Source of the DNA: Cycas panzhihuaensis
Taxonomy: Eukaryota > Cycadophyta
Assembly (NCBI GenBank): GCA_023213395.1
Contig: CM041465.1
Span: 23,250,001 to 23,314,000 of the forward strand
Length of the DNA stretch: 64,000 nucleotides
Reading direction: 5' to 3'
Shown here: piece by piece, positions 1 through 11,035 of the stretch
Numbering within the stretch: position 1 is the first letter of the stretch
How the letters are laid out: every line of letters starts with the position of its first letter
Translations under genes and position numbers: made by a program
The notes under the pieces: model-generated
What the model was told of the DNA's origin: nothing
Seen by the model: the letters and a program-made list of their open reading frames with translations, nothing else
The model's database searches: none

Positions 1-388
1 GGGATAGAAGGTGTGACATGCATCCCCAAAACAGTAATAGAGATGGAATGGGATGAATGTGTAGGCACGAAAAGATTGGTTGTTACAGGAGGAGTAGATG
101 AGGATGAAGAAAGTGGGGGAGGAGCAAACGAGGAAGGCCCCCCCCACAGAAGGCATCTTCAAACCATCTAGGATGTGGTTGAAAATGAGTAGCGCGACAA
201 CACTCATTAAAAGCTTCAACCACAATAGCGGGAGGGGTATCTACATGATCGTAAGAGGTAGACAGGACCTCAAACGAAGTAGATCCCTAAGGACGTTCCT
301 CATAAGAATCACCAACTGAGTGGTAAATCTCAAGAGGAAAGGATCCTTCTACCACATGAGTAGAAGGATGGGTGTCAAGCGAGTGATG
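1..388 (-). pseudogene. Gypsy element F, gag fragment (downstream half, split by Copia-1)
   Basis: Read on the minus strand, this matches the plus-strand gag of element B at about 32083-32450 closely, including a stretch encoding THPSTHVVEGSFPLE. It is the N-terminal, low-complexity part of a Tat-like Ty3/gypsy gag, ahead of the capsid-like domain. It joins in register with 7934-8056 once Copia-1 and one target duplication are removed. Stops and a frameshift near the left edge show it is dead. The rest of element F lies outside the window to the left. Confidence 0.85.
384..388. repeat. Target site duplication of Copia-1, left copy (TGATG)
   Basis: TGATG directly abuts the left LTR at 389. 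The same five bases follow the right LTR at 7929-7933. Five-bp duplications are normal for copia insertion. Confidence 0.93.
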
Positions 389-685
389 TGAAAAAAGTGG
401 ATCTACCCTTCATTTCCATGCACTAAACACAAAGGCAAACATGGGAGCAAGAGAGACTTGAGAGAAAGAAAGTAGCTCTCACAAAATAGGGAGGTAAGAA
501 TGAATCTCCTCCATTGAGCTTTACTTTTATATTGAGAGAGGGAGAATTTGAGTTAGGTGAAATGAAATTACACATAATGCACATGAAAGTGCATTTCACT
601 TAAGTGATCTAATTTAAAGTTCACTTAAGACCCTTTTTCGAAATAATCAACTAATGTAATGACCTTATGTCATTAACCCTTTTCA
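389..685 (-). repeat. Copia-1 3' LTR (297 bp)
   Basis: Nearly identical to 7632-7928. Ends are TGAAAA on the left and TTTTCA on the right. On the minus strand a TATA-type sequence (AATATAAAAG) lies around 520-530. It is the downstream LTR because the polypurine tract abuts it at 686-696. Confidence 0.95.
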
Positions 686-696
686 ATCTCCCCCTT
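686..696 (-). promoter_or_regulatory. Copia-1 polypurine tract
   Basis: The minus strand reads AAGGGGGAGAT directly next to the 3' LTR. This is the expected plus-strand DNA priming site for reverse transcription. Confidence 0.8.
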
Positions 697-1158
697 AATG
701 GTAGAAGGTCATTTCATTCTATTTTATTCTATCCTATGAGGTCTTCATTTGAGCCTCTTACAAAGCAAACTAGTATGATACTTTTGTGGGAAACCCTCAT
801 GGGGAAGAAAACCCACAAATTTTCTAATCTACTAACTTTGCTCAGTGACTCTTTAAATGTAGCCGATAGCCAATCAAGACAATAAATTTTGTAGCGAAAT
901 CTCATCGAGTCTCCATATACCATTTGGTCATCCCCCATGCCCTTTCGGGTTTTCACAGGTTCCGATTTTCCAAAATGATACAACCCTTATCCTTTCGCGC
1001 CCACATGAGGTTTTCACGAATGGGATACAGTAGAGACTTACTCTTGTCCTTCCGCGCCCACAAGGGGTTTTCACGAAGGAGACAGAGTATGTTGGTCCTA
1101 TTGTCATCTCCTTCAATCAGTCAGAGATGGAGGCCCTAAGGCCGAGTTGCTTTCAGAA

Positions 1159-1680
1159 CTATTCAAACTTCACCCTCTTCAGTGGTTTGGTGAAGATATC
1201 GGCCACTTGATCTGCTGTGGGGCAGTACTCCAATTGAATTGTGCCATCATGAACTAGATCTCCAATCCTGTGGACTTTTGTACTTATATGTTTGGTACGA
1301 TCATGAAATACAAGATTTTTAGCCATCTGGATTGTAGATTGATTATCTACATGTAAGCTAGTAGAACTTGTTTGGGTGGCATTTAATGTATTCAACAATT
1401 TTCTAAGCCATATCACCTCCTTGCTTGTCTCGTAAGCGAGAATGTACTCGGCTTCGGATTGAGTCTCAACTATCTTCTGCGGATCTCCATGATATTGGTC
1501 TTTGTTCCAAGAAATGTTACGCATCTGCACGTAGATCTTCTTGTGTCTTTATCTCCCAAGAAAGTCGAGTCTGTATGCATAAAGTTTAAATTGCATTGGG
1601 TTCATACAACAGACCATATTTGCTAGTCGTCTTTAGGTACCTCAACACTCGTATTGCAGCTTGCCAATGATTCTGCTTAG
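1159..1680 (-). pseudogene. Copia-1 RNase H domain
   Basis: Residues of the copia RNase H C-terminal half are clear: a SEAEY motif, VIWLRKLL, HVDNQSTIQMAKN with the DNQS aspartate, HISTKVHRI, and a terminal DIFTKPL. It degrades the RNA strand of the RNA:DNA hybrid. The part upstream of about 1530 (the DSDWA-type region and the link to RT) is frame-shifted or lost. It ends close to the polypurine tract, with about 450 bp of non-coding tail. Confidence 0.88.
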
Positions 1681-1686
1681 GATTTG

Positions 1687-2640
1687 TCATGAATCTTGCA
1701 AGAATGCCGAGTGTGCAATATCTGGCCTTGTGTTGGTAGTATAGATGAGACTACCTACAAGTTGCCTGTAGAGTGTTGCGTCTGCCTCCCTATTATCACC
1801 ATCAACTGAGAGCTTAATATTAGGCTCCATAGGTGTATCCACTGGTCGAGCACCTTCCAACTGAAACTTTGTCAGAAGATCGTTGATATATTTTTCTTGG
1901 GAGAGAAAGATTTTGCCATCCTTTTGAGTTACTTCAATTCCCAAGTAATATTTCATCAACCGAGGTCAGACAATTCAAAAGTTTTAGCAAGGTCCTTCTT
2001 CAATTTGGATGATTACATTCACTATTCCGTTATGAGCATGTCATCCACAAAGATTAAGAGGTAAGTGACTTTATCATTTTGGCGCTTGATGAATAATGTT
2101 GCATCAATATCTTGATAGTCACAAACCTCATATCCAAGTTGCCTCATTCTTTCAGACAACTTAGTAAACCAAGCACGAGGGGCTTGCTTTAGGCCATACA
2201 AGGACTTTTGAGCCTACAAACTTTATGCTCTGTCAATCTCATATCCTTCTGGTTGAGCCATGTAAATTTCTTCTTTAAGGTCCCCATTGAGAAATGTGGT
2301 CTTAACATCAAGTTGGTGGATTTTCCAACCCTGTTGAGCAGCCAAGGCTATAAGAGTTCTGATTGTAGGCCACTTGGTTGTAGGACCAAAGATTTTAGTG
2401 TAGTCAATACCTTCCGTTTGCGTGAATCCTTTTGCTACCAACCTCGCCTTGTGTTTTTCTAGGGTGCCATCTGATCTATACTTATTTTTGAACACCCATT
2501 TATTTTGAACTACCTTTCTTCCAAGTGGTAGATCAATAAGCTCCCATGTACCGTTCTTAATAAGAGATTGATACTCTTCGTTCATAGCATTTCTCCAAGC
2601 TGCATGCTTCTGACTTCTTGGTGCGTTAAGGGATCTTCAT
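1687..2640 (-). pseudogene. Copia-1 reverse transcriptase domain
   Basis: RVT_2-type copia reverse transcriptase. The N-terminal part at 2223-2585 carries NGTWELIDLP, KARLVAKGFTQ and QLDVKTTFLNGDL. The catalytic motif is FVDD, codons at 2040-2051 on the minus strand, F instead of the usual Y. The C-terminal part at 1687-1959 carries MKYYLGIEV and LVGSLIYTTNTRPDIAHS. At least two frame changes between these blocks interrupt the reading frame. Confidence 0.9.
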
Positions 2641-3133
2641 TAAGAGCAAGATGCGATTCTTTGGTTCAAGCTCAACAAAGTGATTCATGCATCCTTGCTC
2701 TATGGGCACTTCTAGTGCCGCTTTGCCTACCTCATCCGGTCGCATGTCGTTGTGTAGTCGGTAGGCTTCACGAAAACCTCGAGTTGGGAATGAGGTTTTC
2801 ATTTCCACAACCTCTTGATCTTCGCTTTGATCCCGAAAAGGATCATGTGAAATATTTGGCATGGAGGAAGTTGGCGATCTTTGGAGAAGATGGGCCACCC
2901 ACGGATGTTGGAGAAGATGATCCTTCGCTATGGCTTTGCCTTTGTCAACTTGACTGCTCACAAATGATAGTCTTTGGATGTGTACACATTGGATTGGAGT
3001 CACGACTTGTATCCTCCGAGGCTCTATTGTCGATTCCAAGATTTTAAGCAACTGCTCAAAGATCTCCCCCTAAATTTTAGAACTGGACATCAAATTCAAG
3101 AGCATCATTAAATCGGATGAAGGCGTCTTGGAG

Positions 3134-4100
3134 TCAAGTCTCGAGTAATTGATCTTCGCCTGCAAAGATAACATCTCTAGTGATGATGATTTTGCGCTCA
3201 AGGTATAAAAACCTTGTATCCCTTTTTGTCCATAGGGTATCCGACAAAGATGCCTTTGATGGTTCTATCTTGGAGCTTATTTCTATGTTCCTGCAAAATA
3301 TGAGCATAACAAGTAGAGCCAAAAATTCTGAAGTGGGTGATAGAGGGGGTTTGTCCATACCATATTTCATGTGGAGAGGGGCCGAGCTTGGAGGGACTAA
3401 CAGTGTTGATGCAATACATGCTAGCCTAGATAGCCTCACCAAAGATAGATAGGGACATTCTAATATACCAAAGATAGCACGAGCCATATTCATGATGGTC
3501 CTGTTCATGCGCTTCGGAACTCCATTTTCTTTGGGTGTACCGCAATGATGGTTTGATGTTTGATTCCATGTTGACGAGGGTACGATTCAAACTCATTGGA
3601 TGTGTACTGCCACCATTGTCATCCCGAGTATTTTGATCTTGAATCCAGTTCATTTTCCACGGGCCTTGAAAGCTTGAAACATAGAAAAGCTTCATCTTTC
3701 TTTGCAAGAAAAGCAACCCATACTTTCTTGGTAAAATCATCAATGAAAGTAATATAGTACCACTGCTTAATAGAAGGGATGGGCATAAGACCGCATATAT
3801 CTGAGTGTACAAGCTGCAAAGGTTGGCTAGATTTCCACCGACTACGAGGAAAGGGTTGTCTTTGAGATTTAGCAATAATACATGCTTCACATTTAAAGGG
3901 CTTAGAGGGGAACTTAGTCAAACCAGAAGAGTGTCTTGTAGTTCTCTTAAGCGATCAATTTTGATATGGCCCATACGAGCATGCCATAGAGTCGCTTGGG
4001 ACAACTTTTGAGGAGTCGGGGTTGTGGTAAAATAAATTCATCATCAACATAGTGGGCTTGAGAGGATGGTGAGCCGCTTAGGCAAAAAGTTTACCATCAA
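3134..4100 (-). pseudogene. Copia-1 integrase (GAG-pre-integrase plus catalytic core)
   Basis: Minus-strand blocks include CEACIIAKSQRQPF from the zinc-binding pre-integrase segment, then HSDICG with the first catalytic Asp, TFIDDFTKKVWV, DDNGG with the second Asp, and a downstream block with SPHEIWYGQ and FGSTCYAHI. The expected catalytic Glu in the NGVxERxNR motif reads Lys (codon at 3512-3514). Frame changes occur between the first and second Asp and again after the Glu position, so the enzyme is inactive. Confidence 0.88.
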
Positions 4101-4241
4101 GAATTCGGTCATAACCACAAGATTTGAAGGAGGGTGAATGACACAGAGTTTGATTGTTTGCGATTACACTCGGATCAAATCCACGAGAGACAAGGGTGGA
4201 CAAGGAGAGCGATTACGCTTTAGAGCGGAATATATAAAACA

Positions 4242-4720
4242 TCAACAAGTGTAAAACTGGAAGGCACAGGAGTTTCGTGCAAACAGCCCAAGTCCTTCGA
4301 CTGGTTGAGATGATTTGTCAGCCATGTGTACAACACCACGAACTTCAGAGTCAAAATCTTGAAAGAACTCGTGATGACAAGTCATGTGTTGTGTTGCTCC
4401 AGTATCCATGATCCATGATGAAGTATTTGAGGTAGCACTATTTGCAACTCCAAGTGGTGAAGGCAAAAGTGAATAAGCAAAGCCACAATGAGCCTCAATA
4501 TACTTAGTGGATCTATCAATAACATTTGATGAAGTGGTCCCAATTCTTTGAAGGTGTGCATGAGCAAATTGCATTCCACCAAAAGCATCTTCAAAAGAAG
4601 TATTATCAACATTATGTGCACCATGGCGCTGATAACTTGGTAGTTTGTTGGTGGCATTTTGTAATTTTGGCATAATGTCCTCTTCTATTACACCTTTGGC
4701 ACACGATTGTTTGATTTCCA
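4242..4720 (-). pseudogene. Copia-1 zinc knuckle and aspartic protease
   Basis: The protease active site WIMDTGATQHM is intact on the minus strand around 4385-4420. Upstream, at about 4640-4700 in another frame, is a zinc-knuckle-like stretch, CQRCNRRGHYAKITKC. Its last spacing is longer than the standard CX2CX4HX4C. The two lie in different frames, so a frameshift separates nucleocapsid from protease. Confidence 0.85.
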
Positions 4721-5601
4721 CCCAAGTATTGGGTTGGTGGATTGTCTCGACATCGGATCTAGGTCCAAAGTTGATTATTTTGGCCTTGGCCTTGAGATGC
4801 TTTTTGTTGGAATTGAGGAGCCTGTTGACCAAGAGGACGTTGTCCTTGTTGTCTACCTCTTCCTCTTCCACGAGAATTACTACCTCTACGAGAGTATTGA
4901 CCTTGATTTTTGGTGTAACAAAGATCTTCTTCCACTTCAAAAGCAGCATCAATTGGATCTGATGTAGTGGCAAAGTTGGTATCAAAGGTCTTATCAAATT
5001 CAATGAACTTATCGAAGATCCTCAAAGTTTAGGGTCTTCAAAGTTCCACTGGATTGAAGACTTCCTAATAGATTTTTATAATCTGGGATATGGAGACATG
5101 ACTGAATCAAGAAAGCCCATGTAATGTATTGAGTTTTAAAATCTTTATCAATGGCTTGCTTGATTGGACGAAGGAGATTGATTGTCTCACTTGCATGTCC
5201 TTTCTGCATTTTCAATTTGTTCATCTTGACTAAGTGAACAAATTCTAAGTCTGATTTAGTGTCAAAGTTCTTCTTAAGAACTTCAAGAACTTTCCATGCT
5301 GTATCATGTACAGCTTCATCAATGAGATTATGCAGGAATAATCGGTGACAAGCGAGATCCCTGCACGGATTTTATCATCATCAAGTTCCCATTGCCGTTT
5401 AGCTACAGCTTCAGTGGGAGCAGTTGGAGCACCTCCTGCTGAAGTAGTTGTGGTAGTCAGAATGTAATGTGGTGTAGGTTGTAAGTGATCTCTCCATAGA
5501 CCTTCATACTTTGCAGCATTTCTAACACCAGTGAACCACATGTCCCAATTTTCTTTCCCTTTTAGAATGTAGCTCATATTTTGCTTGAACTGTGAAGACA
5601 T
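4720..5601 (-). pseudogene. Copia-1 gag (capsid region)
   Basis: The first ATG in good context gives MSSQFKQNMSYILKGKENWDMW, matching copia gag N-termini in which a NYxxW-type motif follows the start. The reading continues through 5009-5224 and 4759-5025 in changed frames to an Arg/Gly/Gln-rich nucleic-acid-binding segment (RRGSNSRGRGRGRQQGQRP) before the zinc knuckle. At least two frameshifts are present, near 5330 and 5225. It would form the virus-like particle shell. Confidence 0.85.
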
Positions 5602-5766
5602 TGTGTCTTTTTAGAAGGGAAGAAATGAACAAGGGACTATAAAAGTGATGGCAATAAATGACCGATCACTATTTACAAATGGGAAATGTAATGAAGTAGT
5701 GTAGAAGAAGGAAGAAGAAGTGAGAATGGTTGCTCAAAGATGAAGGGAGCAACTTAGAGAAAAGTC

Positions 5767-5900
5767 ACCAACACTTGTGACAAATATTAACCGACGCAGA
5801 GGGAATATGAGAAGCACTATGATAAAAATTAGCCACTAACACTTGTGGCAAATATTAACCTAACGAAAGGTGAATATGAGAAGCACTATGATTGTGATTA
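5767..5900. repeat. 66-67-bp tandem direct repeat, two units
   Basis: Both units carry ACACTTGTG(A/G)CAAATATTAACC and GAATATGAGAAGCACTATGAT at the same spacing. The first starts near 5767 and the second near 5833. They differ by scattered substitutions, so the duplication is older than the Copia-1 insertion event suggested by the LTRs. Confidence 0.8.
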
Positions 5901-6785
5901 CACTATGGATCACTTTTTACAAATAAGTAAGTGATCAATATACAAGATTGTAGGCCAATGTAGAAGTTGACATCATTGGGTTTACACAACTTGAAACTCG
6001 AATGTAGGATGCGTAATCAACCCAATAACCTCTAACTTGTGTCCAACGTGTAGTTGAGGTTGTTGAAGGGATGCCTAGGCTTCTAGTAGAATTAATTTGG
6101 CCTTCACTCGTGATACCTGCAATCGTGCTTGGTGATGAAATCCAAGTCACAACGGAGCCCAGGTACTCCCAATCCCCATCTAGTTCACCAATGAGCAGCT
6201 ATATACCTCCTCTAAAGAGTGGTATGTGCATACCCATGGCTATGATGGATATTGGATTGGGTATATTTTAATCTTGTATTAAAGTTTCGCTTTTCTGGTT
6301 GGTTATCAGGATGATCCCTGATTGAGGCACGATGGTATGGCTAACCAAACCTCACCAATATTCCGGTTTAGTCCAGTCCCAACTTGAAACCCACACCTCC
6401 TTTATGGCACTAAGATTACGCCAACCAAGGTATCTCAACCTTGGCAAGTGTGTGAACAGGTACAAGATGGCGGAAAATAGCGTACGTGATGCGTTCCTTT
6501 TAGGAAGAGTGAAAAGATTAACGAATTGCATCAAACGTACATTTAACTGAAAATAATGCTTGCTTGGAGTGCTTGCTTGAAGTGTCTTTGTGTGCTTGCT
6601 TTGAGTGATTTTAGAGTGCTGAAATACAATGCTAATAAGTGAGTGAGGACACCGGATATTGCTCTGATCTAGGTGTTTTTTTTTCTCACTTTTACAATGG
6701 GCTTTTAAGCCTTATAAAAAGGAAGAATTTTTCTTCACTTTTTTTTTATTTTTTGTTAATACAAAAAAAGTACTCTTCACTAAAT

Positions 6786-7100
6786 TTGCAATAACTTTCT
6801 CCCACGATGTCGAAATGGAGTGCCAATTTTTGTGCTGCAAACTAGACTCAGAGCTTCATCTTCAGGAAGTGGAATCAGGTCCAAATGGGTTCTGGAAAGT
6901 TTTTGACAGCGCCGCAAATTTAGGAAATTATATTTTTCTAGAATTCATACTAAAAATAACTGTTGTTCACTAAAACAACAATAACTTCCTCATATGACAT
7001 CCAAATTAGGTACCAGTTTTTGCACTGGAAAGTAGAATCAGAGCCCCATCTTTGACAGTTGGAATCACTTCAATTGGATCTCTGTAGAAGATTTTGCAGA
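6786..7100. repeat. Diverged direct repeat pair (about 185-bp period)
   Basis: Two blocks share the order AATAACTT-TC, a GG(A/T)(G/A)CCA-TTTTTG-GCTG/CTGG core, CA-A-TAGA-TCAGAGC, CATCTT, GGAATCA and a TTTTG-CAG end. One starts near 6789, the other near 6972. Identity is moderate (estimated by eye), indicating an old duplication in the Copia-1 leader. Confidence 0.65.
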
Positions 7101-7617
7101 CCTATGAAGTTCAATAATCAAATTGTATTTCTGCAGAAATTTCAGCTTGCTAATATCTCATTAACACATGATACCATATAAAATTGCCATCATTTTTTGA
7201 TCACCAGGATCCCAATATGGGCAAGGTGAGAGCATACAATGATAGATATTTTAAATGGCTCAAAATTCTTTAAAAAAAATGGGTAAAAACTCCCCTTACA
7301 ATCATTCTTCTAAATGTTGAAAAAATTTTGGCAGCATTTCCCCTTGTTAAATGGACAAAAAAGGGAAAAGAAAAAGAAGAATGAGATAGCATGAATGGCC
7401 AGCAAAGGATTGGAATCCTTGGGCCTTACAACTCCTTGTATTATGATTCCAAACCTGCAAAAGAGAAAGGAAAAGCAAACAATACAAAATATGCTATCAT
7501 AATAACTTGAAAATATTTCTAAATTCACTTTCACAATCTCCTTCACCACATGGATTGTGGGGGAGAAGGAAGTGATCGCTCCATTGCAAGTGCAAGTGGG
7601 GAATATGAAGGAAGAAA

Positions 7618-7629
7618 GCTCTGATACCA
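7618..7629 (-). promoter_or_regulatory. Copia-1 primer binding site (initiator-Met tRNA)
   Basis: The minus strand reads TGGTATCAGAGC, the standard plant copia site complementary to the 3' end of initiator-Met tRNA. It is two bases from the 5' LTR. Confidence 0.95.
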
Positions 7630-7631
7630 CA

Positions 7632-7928
7632 TGAAAAGAGTGGATCTATCCTTCATTTCCATGCACTAAACACAAAGGCAAACATGGGAGCAAGAGAGAC
7701 TTGAGAGAAAGAAAGTAGCTTTCACAAAATGGGGAGGTAAGAATGAATCTCCTCCATTGAGCTTTACTTTTATATTGAGAGAGGGAGCATTTGAGTTAGG
7801 TGAAATGAAATTACACATAATGCACATGAAAGTGCATTTCACTTAAGTGATCTAATTTAAAGTTCACTTAAGACCCTTTTTCGAAATAATCAACTAATGT
7901 AATGACCTTATGTCATTAACCCTTTTCA
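7632..7928 (-). repeat. Copia-1 5' LTR (297 bp)
   Basis: Partner of 389-685 with about five differences. In the minus orientation it begins TGAAAAGGG and ends TTTTCA. A TATA sequence lies around 7765-7775 and would drive the element transcript. Confidence 0.95.
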
Positions 7929-7933
7929 TGATG
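7929..7933. repeat. Target site duplication of Copia-1, right copy (TGATG)
   Basis: Perfect match to 384-388. Removing the element and one copy restores a gypsy gag sequence matching the uninterrupted version at about 32042-32092. Confidence 0.93.
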
Positions 7934-8056
7934 TTGGTCACCCGGGTAGTAAATAGGATCATCACCCTCCTAGCTGGATCACAGAATAGAGGAGGGAAAC
8001 TAATGAGTTCCTGAGGCTAAGGTATGGTAGGCCCAATTGGAAGGGTATCCTTCCAT
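7934..8056 (-). pseudogene. Gypsy element F, gag start
   Basis: The minus-strand ATG at 8054-8056 begins MEGYPSNWAYHT, the same start as gag in B (31953) and E (63295). The reading has internal stops before it reaches the Copia-1 insertion site within DPIYYPGDQHH. It continues at 388 and downwards. Confidence 0.85.
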
Positions 8057-8295
8057 GGTCAAATTAGAATCTGACGATGGAAGAGGATGATACCTGGGAT
8101 CTTCTAACAATGGGGGTAAGCCATGTAAACAATGAGAAAAGCATTGCATACAAAGCCAACCGCCACTTTAGGAGAAAGAAAGGGTGACAAAGAGCACACG
8201 TTGGGGGCTTCTCAACGAAGGAAATGAAGTGGGATGAACCACAAGTAAGTAGCAATACCAACAGAAAAGAGAGGAGACTAGCTCCTTTACTGGCA
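8057..8295 (-). other. Gypsy element F leader between primer site and gag
   Basis: Non-coding stretch homologous in reverse to the leaders of B (31713-31952) and E (63048-63294), including the shared GTTAGAAGA(T/G) block just before gag. No ORF is credible here. Confidence 0.65.
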
Positions 8296-8315
8296 GATCC
8301 CCAGTATGGTCGCTA
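8296..8315 (-). promoter_or_regulatory. Gypsy element F primer binding site (tRNA-Arg-like)
   Basis: The minus strand reads TAGCGACCATACTGGGGATC, one base from the LTR end. The versions in E (TGGCGACCATACTGGGGACC) and B are close. The TGGCGAC...TGGGGA pattern resembles the tRNA-Arg complement used by Tat/Ogre elements. Confidence 0.75.
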
Positions 8316-8316
8316 G

Positions 8317-11035
8317 TGGATGCACGTCTATGGGATAGCTACTTGACTGAGTAGGAATAATAAGGGTGATCAATGGCACTATCGGGTGTGGATAAGAACC
8401 TACGAGCAAGGCAAATACCACGCAGGGTGCCCCATGCACCAGAGCGCAAGTTCAAGATCTGTGAATGGTACCTAGCTACCAAAAGGCGGTTCCCCACTTC
8501 CACTAGGAAAAGAGGAGGCAGAAGAGTAGTAGGGATGGATCTTGAAGAAGGGTCCTCCCACCCTTGGATGGCTGGAAGGGAAGGGAGAGAAACCCTCAAG
8601 GGTCCCTGTAGCTAAGGGAAATAAGTAGGTGAATAACCTACAGTTGAGGCCCCCTTGGTGGCTCAAATGAGTGGAGGGAACCAAGGGGGAATGTGAAGAG
8701 TAATCAAGAAGGGTGAGGGTGCCAAAGGCACACAAGCAAACAGAGCAAAACTAATGTAAGATAAGTCAACAAGGGCAAAGCTTACAAACTAAAGGGCAAA
8801 GGTTAGGAAAAAAAATCTTCCTGAAACCTTTTCCTATAATAAATGTGCTATCCAAAGTGCTAAACCGAATGTAAACCAAAAGAAGAATCAATTTCCTTTT
8901 TCCTTTCAAGTGATCTAATTACTACCATGCAAGAACTTCTAAAAGAAAGAGAATAAAAATGAAGCGAGGGCATATACCCAGAATAGAGACGCGATTGAAG
9001 TGGTAGAGTTCCCACAAGGTGTCTAAGATTGCTCCACGAAGCATAGTGAAAGAGAGGGGCCACGGTAGGGCAAAGCATGCGGCTTCCTTACCTTTCCCAG
9101 AAGTGACATTAGAATGCCAAGAAAGGAAAAAAATAGGACAGTGATAACAATAAATGAAGTACTATAATAAATATGAATACATACACTTACTTGAAAGAGA
9201 GAAAAAGGGATAAGTACTTTGCGTCCTCTACATACCTGCGAGTAAGTGAGAATATCCCTTTCCGGAGAAAGGGTGCTAGTAATACAAAGTGGAATCCCAA
9301 CAACATATGTATGCATGTACTAAACATAAGCCTCTATACATATATGTTAGCATTCATGAACCACAAGATTGCAACAATAAACTATGATGAAAACTATCCA
9401 AATGAATGGTGGATAAGTTGGTAAGCCTCAAAGTGGCCCACCTCTCGCAAAGAGCAACCTACCTTCCCTAAAGAAGCCACAAGGCAGTGAGGATAGTGCT
9501 GTACAAAGGGCTGTAAATGGAGATAACAAAACTACAAGGAAGCTTAAAGAGATCCCCAATAAACCGGAGTGTTATAGGAAGCAAACTGGGTTGCTAAGAA
9601 CAAGGTTGAGCTAGGGACAAGTAGCTGGAGCTTATGCGTTGCCTAGATGGAAGATATAGGCCTGCAAACCAGTGTTGCAATAGGTGCAAATACTAATTTC
9701 AGTGACTGGAAATAGGCTTCTACCCCTTAGCCCCACTCCAAGAGTAGCACAGGGACAAAGAAGAAGGTTTGGAGGGTGGGAGCCTCTTAGGGAGCGTGAG
9801 GGTGGTGCAGAATCCACCCAGCTCTATCCCAAACCTTATGCAACCCTCTTTGGTCACTGTCCTAGGCATGAAATACAGGAAAAGAAGCCTAAACAACAGG
9901 GAAACAATCCAAGATAAAGGTAAGAAGTAACCCCCAAAAGCAAGACAAGATAAGCTAGAATAAACCATGCAAAATTGAGCATAAACTGGGCAAGGAAAGA
10001 CCTTAGACCAATAAATACTTTGGGAGAATATGGGAGGCATTTACCTCTATCAAAACCTGCTGAGAAGAGGCTAGGAAATCTGAAGAAAAAGCTATAGAGC
10101 AGTAGGTATGGAGTCCCTGCTAAGATGGCTGAAGGAAAGTCTTGCATTTGAGACCGCTTGATGGCTGCCTGGGCAAAGAGGTCCTGGAAACTCTTCAAGG
10201 AAGCCCTCTCCAAGGCGTGCAAGGGGCTGTGAAGATCTCACAGTCGAACCAATGAAGAGCTGGGCATTGGAGAGTGGTTGCAAGTCCTGGAACAGTAGTA
10301 GAGCAACAGGAGATAGCAGACAACAAGGCGTTTTCCTTGTAATCCTTCTAAAATGAGCCAAAAAGAGATCCTAAGAATGAGTTGGGTAAGACTTAAATAC
10401 CCAACCCCAACCCTAATCGAGTGATTAGGGCTCGGCTGGTAATGAGTTGAGTTGTGAGACACATGGAAATTCTACAATAAATGTGAGAATTACCACGGCG
10501 ATTTTTAAAAACAAGTCATAATAGTCGTACCATGGTAAACTTCGCGGTATCATGGTAAACTTTGCGGTATTGCAAAATCTGCCGCGGTGTAGGACCAGAG
10601 GCTAAAACTGGCCTAAACAGCCAGCCTGAGCTATGGACCAGTGACCTAGGAGGTCGGTGGGTGGGCCCACCCGTCTGCAGAGATAAGGCATAAATGAGCC
10701 ACAGGAAGCAACAATGGGACTCAAAGTTGTGATAAGTTAACCAAACGATGATGGGTCATCACACGGGCGAGTATGACATGAACCAAATGGGTCTTAAGGT
10801 GAGTAGAGCAGAATGCGGGAAGTGATGCGACCACTGGGGTGTCACACTCACTGGGAATGTGCCCCCAGCTATAGTTGTCATAGGCTAGATAGGTGTAGAT
10901 GACAATAGGACCATCTACGAAATCATAGCATGCAAATAAGTATTCCTCACAAAAGAAAACAATAATAAGGTGAGAAACATACCTGCACTTACCTGAGTCG
11001 ACCACTCCGTATCCATTCCCGGAAGCCAAGAAACA
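8317..11035 (-). repeat. Gypsy LTR-g: 5' LTR of element F (2,719 bp)
   Basis: Minus orientation, running from TGTTTCTTGG at 11035 to GCATCCA at 8317. It shares ordered blocks with LTRs a-e and E: a donor-like CAGGTAAGTGCAGGTATG near the start, a GCGGTA-rich module at about 10531-10592, CCCTAATCACTCGATTAGGG followed by TATTTAAG at about 10392-10430, and exon-like islands flanked by GT/AG. The TG/CA termini are intact. ORFs in this span are not conserved between LTR copies and are not annotated as genes. Confidence 0.9.

Larger units (their letters stand above)
5602..7617 (-). other. Copia-1 untranslated leader (about 2.0 kb) with internal repeats
   Basis: No recognisable coding domain lies between the primer site and gag. 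The stretch holds a 66-67-bp direct duplication (5767-5900), a diverged repeat pair (about 6786-6910 and 6975-7100), and homopolymer runs near 6675 and 6740-6775. A minus-strand TATAAGGCTTAAAAG-like sequence lies near 6700-6715. I cannot tell whether this is native leader or holds an old insertion. Confidence 0.6.
389..7928 (-). mobile_element. Copia-1: complete Ty1/copia LTR retrotransposon, coding on the minus strand
   Basis: The element has 297-bp LTRs at both ends, each bounded by TGAAAA/TTTTCA, a perfect 5-bp target duplication, an initiator-Met primer site, and a polypurine tract. Minus-strand domains run gag, zinc knuckle, protease, integrase, RT and RNase H, the copia order. It sits in the gag of gypsy element F. 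The LTRs differ at about five positions by eye (about 1.7%), so insertion is relatively recent, yet several frameshifts and a lost integrase catalytic residue make it non-autonomous. The leader of about 2 kb between primer site and gag is long for copia. Confidence 0.95.

Noticed and set aside
6660-6720. Possible old LTR end with TATA and a TCAGAGCAAT primer-site-like sequence on the minus strand
   Set aside because: No partner LTR, terminal TG/CA or target duplication could be found.
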